Positions 1 to 5,063 of a stretch of DNA of 5,066 nt are shown here, one piece after another. Source of the stretch: an uncultured Methanobrevibacter sp. (GTDB taxonomy: Archaea; Methanobacteriota; Methanobacteria; Methanobacteriales; Methanobacteriaceae); NCBI GenBank assembly GCA_902783085.1, contig CACZPT010000192.1, positions 1 through 5,066 on the forward strand, written 5' to 3'. Position 1 is the stretch's first letter; every line of letters begins with the position of its first letter. The position numbers and the translations under genes are program-made. Under the pieces are notes generated by a model. That model saw nothing but the letters and a program-made list of their open reading frames with translations. It did no database searches and was not told where the DNA came from.

Positions 1-48
1 TATTCCAGAGAAAAAATGGCTGGAACGAAAACAACAAATCAGCACTAA
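1..48 (+). other. Possible 3' tail of an upstream gene, frame uncertain
   Basis: The first bases read open in all three forward frames. Frame 1 ends at a TAA at 46-48 (last residues KTTNQH). Frame 3 ends at a TGA at 54-56. Frame 2 stays open to the TGA at 122-124, overlapping the pyrH start as ATGA. The TATA-like element at 74-83 favours an upstream gene ending at 48 or 56, followed by a new promoter, but the frame-2 reading cannot be excluded. No family is recognisable from so few residues, and it is equally possible that nothing is encoded here. Confidence 0.3.
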
Positions 49-73
49 GAACTTGACAGTCCCATTTTTAAAA

Positions 74-83
74 TTTAAATATA
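74..83 (+). promoter_or_regulatory. Probable archaeal TATA box for the pyrH operon
   Basis: TTTAAATATA matches the archaeal box A consensus and is preceded by an A/T-rich stretch that could serve as the BRE. A start point about 25 bases downstream would fall near 103-106, giving a leader of roughly 15 bases that still contains the Shine-Dalgarno site at 107-113. In this AT-rich DNA such matches arise often by chance. The support is position rather than motif strength. Confidence 0.5.
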
Positions 84-106
84 ATAGAATTGATAACTAT
101 TATATA

Positions 107-113
107 AAGGTGA
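107..113 (+). promoter_or_regulatory. Ribosome binding site of pyrH
   Basis: AAGGTGA lies 7 bases before the ATG at 121. It is complementary to the 3' end of archaeal 16S rRNA (anti-SD CACCUCC type) and fixes the start of pyrH. The same AAGGTGA string recurs before the next gene. Confidence 0.8.
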
Positions 114-120
114 ATATTAT

Positions 121-798
121 ATGAAAATTGTTGTTGCAATTGGTGGATCAATTCTATTAAAGGAATATGACTCCAAAAAATTTCAGAAATATAGTGAAAT
201 TTTAAAAGATTTATCAAAAGAACACGAACTATTTGTTGTAGTTGGTGGTGGAAAACCGGCAAGAGACTATATCAGTGCTGTTCGTAACCTTAATGCCGGA
301 GAGGCCCAATGTGATGATATTGGAATTGAAGTTACAAGACTTAATGCAAAATTATTATTGATTGCACTTGGAGACTCTGCATATCAAAGAGTGCCCCATA
401 ATTTCCAAGAAGCATTAGAATTTTCATCAAGTGGTAAAATAATTGTTATGGGTGGAACTGAACCTGCACATAGTACTGATGCCGTATCAGCTATTTTGGC
501 GGAATATGTTCATGCAGATAAACTCATAAATCTAACTTCAGTTGATGGGCTGTATACGAAAGACCCTAATAAATTTGATGATGCAGAACTTGTAAGTGAA
601 ATTACTGCTTCAGATTTACTTGATTTTTTAAATGGTAAAGATATGAAAGCTGGAACTTATGAATTCTTTGATACAACTGCAGTTCAAATGATTAAACGAT
701 CCAATTTAGAAACTGTAATAGCTAACGGATACGAACCAGAAAATCTTATAAAAGCTATTAATGGTGAAAGCATTGGAACAAAAGTTATTAACGAATAA
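121..798 (+). CDS. pyrH: UMP kinase (uridylate kinase), archaeal type
   Basis: Cytosolic enzyme of pyrimidine nucleotide synthesis that phosphorylates UMP to UDP with ATP; it belongs to the amino acid kinase superfamily, not to the NMP kinases. At 225 residues it has the usual length of the compact archaeal form. Visible motifs are the N-terminal glycine loop VAIGGS (5-10), the second glycine-rich loop VVGGGKPARDY (40-50) for phosphate and nucleotide binding, IGIEVTRLNAKLL (67-79), GGTEPAHSTDA (111-121) in the UMP-binding region, and VDGLYTKDPNK (141-151), the family's ATP-binding signature. The ATG at 121 is fixed by the SD 7 bases upstream and by the glycine loop starting within the first ten residues. 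It is the first gene of a tight operon, with the TatD gene 9 bases downstream. Nothing is truncated. Family studies describe hexameric enzymes often inhibited by UTP; that is not visible here. Confidence 0.95.
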   Translation: MKIVVAIGGSILLKEYDSKKFQKYSEILKDLSKEHELFVVVGGGKPARDYISAVRNLNAGEAQCDDIGIEVTRLNAKLLLIALGDSAYQRVPHNFQEALEFSSSGKIIVMGGTEPAHSTDAVSAILAEYVHADKLINLTSVDGLYTKDPNKFDDAELVSEITASDLLDFLNGKDMKAGTYEFFDTTAVQMIKRSNLETVIANGYEPENLIKAINGESIGTKVINE

Positions 799-804
799 GG
801 TGAT
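797..804 (+). promoter_or_regulatory. Ribosome binding site deciding the GTG start of tatD
   Basis: AAGGTGAT overlaps the last two bases of the pyrH stop codon and lies 3 bases before the GTG at 808. It supports GTG as the start: the next in-frame ATG would remove the conserved DIGLN motif that opens TatD proteins. Confidence 0.75.
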
Positions 805-807
805 TTA

Positions 808-1599
808 GTGGATAATCTTATTGACATTGGTCTTAATTTAATGCATTCTTCATTTAAAAAAGACAGAACATCAGTTATTGATGATGCTATTGAAAATGGT
901 GTTAATAAATTCATAATTACTGGAACTAATACCAATTCAAGTAAAATTGCAGCAGAATATGCATCAGATTATCCAAATATATTATATTCTACCTCAGGCG
1001 TACATCCGCACGATGCCAAAACTTGCAATAATCAAACACTCAAAACAATAGAAAAAATAGCTCAAAATGACTGTGTTGTAGCTATTGGGGAATGTGGTCT
1101 TGATTATAATAGAAATTTTTCTCCAAGAGATGTTCAAAGAGAATGGTTTGAAAAACAAGTTGAACTGGCAGAAACTCTGGATATGCCTTTATTTTTACAT
1201 GAAAGAGAAGCTCACAAAGATTTGTATGAAATTCTAAATAAACATGAAAGTGTAGCTGAAAGATGTGTTGTACATTGTTTTACAGGTACTAAAAGTGAAG
1301 CTCAAAATTATATTGATTTAGGTTGTTATATTGGAGTTACAGGATGGATTTGTGATATGAAACGAGGGGGGAATTTACAAGATGCAGTTAAAGTCATACC
1401 TGATGATAAATTAATGATTGAAACTGATGCACCTTTTTTAATTCCAAAAAATTTTGATAAAAAACCTAAAAGAAATAGAAATGAACCTAAATATTTACCC
1501 CATATTTTAAAAACAATTGCACATTATAAAGATTCTGATGCAGAACATCTTGCTAGTCAAGTAACTGCAAATACTAAAAAATTTTTCAATATAAACTAA
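808..1599 (+). CDS. tatD: TatD-family metal-dependent deoxyribonuclease
   Basis: TIM-barrel metallohydrolase of the amidohydrolase superfamily; characterised relatives are cytosolic metal-dependent DNases linked to DNA repair and fragmentation. All 263 residues align without gaps of note to the classical TatD subgroup as I recall it. The protein opens with DIGLN (6-10), in which the usual H-x-H metal motif is replaced as in E. coli TatD, then shows GVHPHD (64-69), GECGLDYNRNFS (94-105), LFLHEREAH (128-136), VVHCFTGT (154-161), GVTGWICDMKRG (176-187) and IETDAPFLIP (204-213). Candidate metal and catalytic residues are E95, H131, H156 and D207. The usual HCR after strand 4 is HER here. The GTG start is supported by an SD immediately after the pyrH stop. 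The spacing (9 bases upstream, 16 downstream) indicates one operon with pyrH and the zinc-ribbon gene. Substrate is inferred from family, not from this sequence. Confidence 0.93.
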   Translation: MDNLIDIGLNLMHSSFKKDRTSVIDDAIENGVNKFIITGTNTNSSKIAAEYASDYPNILYSTSGVHPHDAKTCNNQTLKTIEKIAQNDCVVAIGECGLDYNRNFSPRDVQREWFEKQVELAETLDMPLFLHEREAHKDLYEILNKHESVAERCVVHCFTGTKSEAQNYIDLGCYIGVTGWICDMKRGGNLQDAVKVIPDDKLMIETDAPFLIPKNFDKKPKRNRNEPKYLPHILKTIAHYKDSDAEHLASQVTANTKKFFNIN

Positions 1600-1606
1600 A
1601 AAAAAT

Positions 1607-1612
1607 GGTGAT
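1607..1612 (+). promoter_or_regulatory. Ribosome binding site of the zinc-ribbon gene
   Basis: GGTGAT sits 3 bases before the ATG at 1616, a short spacing but the same core as the other sites in this window. It supports translation of this small gene as a genuine ORF. Confidence 0.65.
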
Positions 1613-1615
1613 AAA

Positions 1616-1807
1616 ATGGCAGTAGATCCTCATAAACATTGTCCTATATGTGGAACCCCAATACCTTTAGATGAACGTGTATGCTCAAAAGATTGTCAAA
1701 AAGTTTGGGATCAAAAAGTAAACCAAACAAAAAGAAGCAGAATTATATTATTTATTGTAATAATAATTTTCTTAATAGTTTGGGCAGTGATGACATTTAT
1801 GAAATAA
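1616..1807 (+). CDS. Small zinc-ribbon protein with a C-terminal membrane helix (DUF2116-like)
   Basis: A 63-residue protein. The first 30 residues hold a compact zinc site, HKHCPICGTPIP at 6-17 followed by VCSKDC at 22-27, giving cysteines 9, 12, 23 and 27 as a CxxC...CxxxC ligand set, with H6 and H8 nearby. A short basic linker (KRSR, 39-42) leads into one hydrophobic helix at about 43-61 and the chain ends at once. The lysine/arginine stretch before the helix predicts a cytoplasmic zinc domain tethered to the inner face of the membrane. The layout matches the archaeal DUF2116 family, whose function is unknown. It follows tatD by 16 bases with its own SD, so it is probably the last gene of the pyrH-tatD operon. 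A role in nucleic acid or protein binding at the membrane would be a guess. Confidence 0.85.
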   Translation: MAVDPHKHCPICGTPIPLDERVCSKDCQKVWDQKVNQTKRSRIILFIVIIIFLIVWAVMTFMK

Positions 1808-1822
1808 CTAAAAAAATAATAT

Positions 1823-1839
1823 TGCATTAACTGCATTAA
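1823..1839 (+). repeat. Two tandem copies of TGCATTAA with 9-base period
   Basis: TGCATTAA occurs at 1823-1830 and again at 1832-1839, separated by one C. The pair lies in the 83-base gap between the zinc-ribbon gene and the YbjQ gene, where the only other structure is a weak CCTC/GAGG pairing (1841-1844 with 1854-1857) around a CTTAAG. A 9-base period is close to one helical turn and could be a regulator site for the downstream pair, but two short copies in AT-rich DNA may be chance. Confidence 0.4.
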
Positions 1840-1881
1840 TCCTCACTTAAGAAGAGGTATTTTCGCATCGTTAATATAAAT

Positions 1882-1886
1882 GTGAT
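1882..1886 (+). promoter_or_regulatory. Ribosome binding site deciding the ybjQ start at ATG 1891
   Basis: GTGAT lies 4 bases before the ATG at 1891, in the same arrangement (GTGATAAA-ATG) as the zinc-ribbon gene. The GTG at 1882 is in frame and could be taken as a start, but it is better explained as part of this ribosome binding site, since nothing SD-like precedes it. Confidence 0.6.
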
Positions 1887-1890
1887 AAAA

Positions 1891-2214
1891 ATGATATTAA
1901 CTTCTTCAAATACATTAGAGAATAAAAAGATAATCGAATATAAAGGTTTGGTTACAGGAGAAGCTTTAATTGGAGATAACATATATAAAGATTTATTTTC
2001 CGGCGTTCGTGATGTTGTAGGGGGTAGAACATCAAAATATGAAGATGAAATAAAAAAAACCCGTGACATTGCCCTTGAAAGTATGCGTGAAAAGGCAGAA
2101 CAGTTGAATGCAAACGCAATTATCGGTTTGAAAATATCCTATGATAATCTCGGTGGTACTATGGGGAATACTATTTTAATTACGGCTTACGGTACTGCCA
2201 TTAATTACGAATAA
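1891..2214 (+). CDS. YbjQ family protein (DUF74, putative heavy-metal-binding)
   Basis: A 107-residue soluble protein, counted from the ATG at 1891. It covers the complete YbjQ/DUF74 domain: the opening TSSNTLENKKIIEYKGLVTGEA, then the family's most conserved stretch SGVRDVVGGRTSKYEDEI in the middle, a helix with REKAEQLNANAIIGL, and the closing strands ILITAYGTAI. Structural-genomics structures of the family show ring-shaped pentamers; the heavy-metal-binding label is a database prediction and the physiological role is unsettled. The start at 1891 gives an N-terminus like E. coli YbjQ and has an SD 4 bases upstream; a GTG start at 1882 would add only three residues. Its stop is one base from the ATG of the next gene, whose C-terminal domain appears to be a divergent copy of the same fold, so the two are very probably co-translated. 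Confidence 0.9.
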   Translation: MILTSSNTLENKKIIEYKGLVTGEALIGDNIYKDLFSGVRDVVGGRTSKYEDEIKKTRDIALESMREKAEQLNANAIIGLKISYDNLGGTMGNTILITAYGTAINYE

Positions 2215-2215
2215 T

Positions 2216-3043
2216 ATGAAAATAAATAAAGAAGAACAACCTAATTTACAAAAGACTTTAGTTTCAATTGCACTTGGCACATTAATTGGTCTTGGAACAT
2301 ATGGTTTCTGTTTACATTTCGATATTGAGATTATAGGATGGAATTTAGGTCTTTTATTTGCCCCATTAGCTGCAGGATATTCAGAAACATACATTGCTAA
2401 AAAACTAGTTGGAAAAGATGTTGGTGCAATTAGTGCACTTATTCTATTTATAGTAACAGTAGTATATGGATTTATAATTGATAATCCTACATTAGGATAT
2501 AATCTTATAACATTAGCTTCCATTATAATTATTCTCCAAGCAGCTGCACCTACAGTTACTAATTATTTTGGTATGGTAATTCTTTTGGGAATAATATCTA
2601 AATTAATCGATTTTATTAAAAGAATATCGGATAAATGTTACACCAAATTATTTAAACGAGCCAAAAAAAATAATGAAATTATTGATGTCATCAAAATATT
2701 TAATGAAAGTGAAAGTAACGAACTACTAAATTCGCAAAATTTTTATTACTTCACTCCAAACACGATAAATTTAGAATATGAAAACATAGGTTACTTTTAT
2801 GCAACAAAAGTAATGGACAAAAATACCGCCATATTGGGAATATCTTCTTCAGAAATTAAAAAAAAACGATTGAATGATTTGAAAACTGGGAAAGATGAAT
2901 GTTTAATTAAATTAGCTAATGAAATAAAATCCAAAAATGGTAATGGAGTTATTGATTTAGAAATTGAATATTTTTTAACGGGGTTTCAAGCTTCTGAATT
3001 TCAAATAGTTGCACAGGGAATGGGAATTAGAGTTAAGGAATGA
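2216..3043 (+). CDS. Membrane protein with a C-terminal YbjQ-like domain
   Basis: A 275-residue protein of two parts. Residues 12-34, 39-57, 70-88 and 95-134 are hydrophobic and give four or five membrane helices, ending in a basic stretch (KRISDKCYTKLFKRAKK, 135-151) that predicts a cytoplasmic C-terminal part. Residues 187-273 resemble the YbjQ protein encoded just upstream: IGYFYATKV at the first strand, a helix with CLIKLANEIKSKNGNGVIDLEIEY (229-252) matching REKAEQLNANAIIGLKISY, and a final strand FQIVAQGMGIRV (262-273) matching ILITAYGTAI. The VTGEA and VGGR motifs are lost, so the fold may be kept without the original site. The ATG follows the ybjQ stop by one base, and no SD is visible, which points to translational coupling. 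The 3' end overlaps the opposite-strand permease gene by 11 bases. The domain match is by eye; function unknown. Confidence 0.85.
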   Translation: MKINKEEQPNLQKTLVSIALGTLIGLGTYGFCLHFDIEIIGWNLGLLFAPLAAGYSETYIAKKLVGKDVGAISALILFIVTVVYGFIIDNPTLGYNLITLASIIIILQAAAPTVTNYFGMVILLGIISKLIDFIKRISDKCYTKLFKRAKKNNEIIDVIKIFNESESNELLNSQNFYYFTPNTINLEYENIGYFYATKVMDKNTAILGISSSEIKKKRLNDLKTGKDECLIKLANEIKSKNGNGVIDLEIEYFLTGFQASEFQIVAQGMGIRVKE

Positions 3044-3842
3044 AACCCAACATTTTTATAGCTATATACAACACCACAACACCAAAAACTTGTTTTAACT
3101 TTTTTTCAGGTAACTTATGTGCATATTTGGCCCCAACCTGTGCTAAAGGTACTGAAAAACAAGCAATAACAATAAAATTAACAATACTGACATATCCTAA
3201 TGAATAAGGAAATGTGTTAACTCCCCAACCAGATATAATATATGAAAGAGTTCCACCAATGGCAGTTAGTGAAATAAAAACAGAAGATGTTCCAACAGCC
3301 TGAATCATTGAAAAACCTAAAAGCATTGTTAAAATAACAATTAAAAATATTCCGCCACCAATACCCAATAATCCTGAGAAAAAACCAACAAATAAACCTA
3401 CAATTAAACTAGAAACAAGATTCAAATCATATTTTGCTTCCTTTTTAGAAGAATCTCTAGAAAATATATTCCTAAGTGCAATAAACAACAGCAAACATCC
3501 GAAAATTATTTCAATAGTTCTTGAAGGTAATGTAGTTGCAACAAAACCTCCAATAATACCCCCAATTATTCCAAAAATTCCTAATTTAACTCCAGGAGAT
3601 ATGATATTATCTAATTTTTGAGAATGTTTATAAGCCCCACTAGTTGCCGTTGGAATTATAATAGCTAAACTAGTGGCTAGAGAAATAAGCATTGCAAGAT
3701 CCGGAGATACCCCAATATATTTTAACAAGAAATATTGAAAAGGTACAATTAAAAACCCCCCGCCAACACCTAAAAGGCCTGAAGCAAATCCTGCAACAAT
3801 GCCAACGAGTATTAAGCCCAAAATATAATCAATTCCAAACAT
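3033..3842 (-). CDS. TauE/SafE family (DUF81) anion permease
   Basis: A 269-residue polytopic membrane protein of the TauE/SafE family, whose characterised members export sulfite, sulfoacetate or related small organic anions; the substrate here cannot be read from sequence. About eight hydrophobic segments are seen, arranged as two homologous halves. The family hallmark occurs twice: GFASGLLGVGGGFLIVP at 18-34 and GFFSGLLGIGGGIFLIV at 153-169. Each is followed by a matching SLATSL (54-59) or AVGTSS (182-187) element. A hydrophilic loop (RDSSKKEAKYD, 129-139) separates the halves. Length is typical. The ATG at 3842 precedes the first helix and first hallmark directly; only a weak AAGTG lies upstream. 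It is transcribed divergently from the 358-residue gene across 51 bases, and convergently into the membrane YbjQ-like gene, overlapping its end by 11 bases. Confidence 0.92.
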   Translation of the reverse strand: MFGIDYILGLILVGIVAGFASGLLGVGGGFLIVPFQYFLLKYIGVSPDLAMLISLATSLAIIIPTATSGAYKHSQKLDNIISPGVKLGIFGIIGGIIGGFVATTLPSRTIEIIFGCLLLFIALRNIFSRDSSKKEAKYDLNLVSSLIVGLFVGFFSGLLGIGGGIFLIVILTMLLGFSMIQAVGTSSVFISLTAIGGTLSYIISGWGVNTFPYSLGYVSIVNFIVIACFSVPLAQVGAKYAHKLPEKKLKQVFGVVVLYIAIKMLGFIP

Positions 3843-3862
3843 TAGTACACTTCTTGTAAATC

Positions 3863-3882
3863 TATTTAAATAAGTATATATA
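3863..3882. promoter_or_regulatory. Divergent promoter core shared by the permease and the 358-residue gene
   Basis: The 51-base gap holds a perfect palindrome TATTTAAATA (3863-3872) followed by TATATATA (3875-3882), both able to act as TATA boxes on either strand. On the plus strand TATTTAAATA is 22-31 bases before the ATG at 3894, the distance from box A to a transcription start, and no Shine-Dalgarno site is seen, so that gene is probably leaderless. On the minus strand TTTATATATA would start transcription around 3853, leaving a leader of about ten bases for the permease; use of the palindrome would make it leaderless too. Confidence 0.55.
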
Positions 3883-3893
3883 AAGTACTTTTA

Positions 3894-4970
3894 ATGAAGA
3901 TAAATAAAACTATTTTAGTTGGGATTCTATTTATACTAATTGGATGTATAATTTTCATAAGCGACATTTTAAATCCAATTATTAGACCTTTAACCCACAT
4001 ATTCTTAATGGGATCTTCAAAAGGCAAAGATATCCTCTTTTTTTTAATAATAGGATTATTTATAATAATAAGTCAAGTGTTTAAAGATAAAAAAATTGAT
4101 TCAAATAAATACCTGAAAATTTCAATTATTTTAGGAATAATTTTATTAATTTCCGGAATATTGGTTGAAATTGTATTTAGATACCAGCTTGGAATCGGTT
4201 TAAATACAACATTTATGTCCGTTAAAAATGGAATATCTTCTACAAGCATCATACATACACATTTATTAAAATCTATTTTTGGAAATTTAATAGCTAGTGT
4301 TTTAGGACCTGTATCTGGAGATATAAATACTGGGATTAGCTTATATTCCTACGTTCCAGCATTTGCAAATATTATCATGATTTTATTTCCAATACTGTTT
4401 ATCACATTGGCATTGAGTATTAGAAATAGATATTTGCCACCAACCATCCTCATTTCGTTTTTTGGGACTTGTCTGTTAATTGGTGCATTGGATGGTGGAT
4501 TATTCTCAACTCCTGCAATGGCTGGGATTTGCGGATTATTTGTTTTATTTTGGAATGAATATTATTTTAACTTTTATGCAGGTGTTTTATTTAAAAATAA
4601 GAAATTAATGTCAGCTGAATGTAAACCGGATTATTACACAAAAAGGGACAATAAATATAAGTTTATATTAAACAGAATATTCCCTTATATAATTATCTTC
4701 ATATTTATTGCTTTGAGAATTTCAATAAGTATACTTGGAGCGCAACCAGAGTATTATACATTAGAAGTTACAAATCCCATAGATAACATTGAAATGACTG
4801 GAATTGATGTAGAAAACATCACTATTAACAATAATACTACAACTTACATTATAAATCCCCATTACAATGAAATGGATTTGCTTAATAGAATAAAAGTTCA
4901 ACTAAACAATAGCTGTGAATATTATACGCTTTCGTGGAATATGATGACATATTTTAATAAACCACAATAA
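3894..4970 (+). CDS. Uncharacterised polytopic membrane protein with probable exterior C-terminal domain
   Basis: I do not recognise a named family. The 358-residue chain has about seven hydrophobic segments, near 7-25, 47-62, 74-94, 155-176, 183-200, 205-220 and 263-282. A central non-hydrophobic region at 100-150 carries the motif-like stretch GISSTSIIHTHLLKSIFGN (113-131), with H121 and H123, then GPVSGDINTGISLY (138-151). A basic loop lies at 234-260. After the last helix, residues 283-358 are polar and rich in asparagine, with possible N-glycosylation sequons at N308, N313, N314 and N338. Seven helices with a cytoplasmic N-terminus place that tail outside the cell, which agrees with the sequons. 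The ATG at 3894 begins just before the first helix and lies at the expected leaderless distance from a TATA box. A T-rich terminator follows. It may be specific to methanogens, but this is memory-level impression only. Confidence 0.85.
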   Translation: MKINKTILVGILFILIGCIIFISDILNPIIRPLTHIFLMGSSKGKDILFFLIIGLFIIISQVFKDKKIDSNKYLKISIILGIILLISGILVEIVFRYQLGIGLNTTFMSVKNGISSTSIIHTHLLKSIFGNLIASVLGPVSGDINTGISLYSYVPAFANIIMILFPILFITLALSIRNRYLPPTILISFFGTCLLIGALDGGLFSTPAMAGICGLFVLFWNEYYFNFYAGVLFKNKKLMSAECKPDYYTKRDNKYKFILNRIFPYIIIFIFIALRISISILGAQPEYYTLEVTNPIDNIEMTGIDVENITINNNTTTYIINPHYNEMDLLNRIKVQLNNSCEYYTLSWNMMTYFNKPQ

Positions 4971-5028
4971 ACAAATAGTGCACTGCTAGAAACTTAAGCA
5001 AAAATTGATTATTTGTTAACATTGTTAT

Positions 5029-5063
5029 ATTTTTATTTTAGAAAGTTTTTTATATTTTTATTT
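5029..5063 (+). terminator. U-rich archaeal terminator region after the 358-residue gene
   Basis: Repeated T tracts lie at 5030-5034, 5036-5039, 5046-5051, 5055-5059 and 5061-5063, interrupted only by one or a few bases. Archaeal RNA polymerase terminates at such U tracts without needing a hairpin, and none is evident here. It begins about 60 bases past the stop at 4970. The rest of the 4971-5066 gap contains only a short palindrome AGTGCACT (4977-4984) and no gene start. Confidence 0.65.

Noticed and set aside
53..85. TTGACA (53-58) and TATAAT (80-85), resembling a bacterial sigma-70 promoter
   Set aside because: The spacing is 21 bases rather than about 17, and the genes look archaeal; the TATAAT overlaps a better archaeal box A.
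68..262. Minus-strand open frame of 64 codons across the pyrH start
   Set aside because: It lies antisense to the clearly conserved pyrH N-terminus and has a low-complexity translation with no recognisable features.
310..316. GTGATGA resembling box C of a C/D guide RNA
   Set aside because: It is inside pyrH coding sequence and no suitably placed CTGA box D or terminal stem was found; a similar GTGATGA at 1788-1794 also lacks a box D.
684..935. Minus-strand open frame of 83 codons across the pyrH-tatD junction
   Set aside because: It is the reverse shadow of two conserved genes and of their ribosome binding site.
1841..1857. CCTC...GAGG inverted repeat as a hairpin terminator
   Set aside because: Only four pairs form, the inner bases do not pair, and no U tract follows on the plus strand.
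1836..2069. Minus-strand open frame of 77 codons opposite ybjQ
   Set aside because: The plus strand encodes a well conserved YbjQ protein there; the reverse translation shows no domain.
2176..2523. Minus-strand open frame of 115 codons opposite the membrane YbjQ-like gene
   Set aside because: The plus strand encodes membrane helices with a coherent topology and a start coupled to ybjQ; the reverse frame has no SD and no motif.
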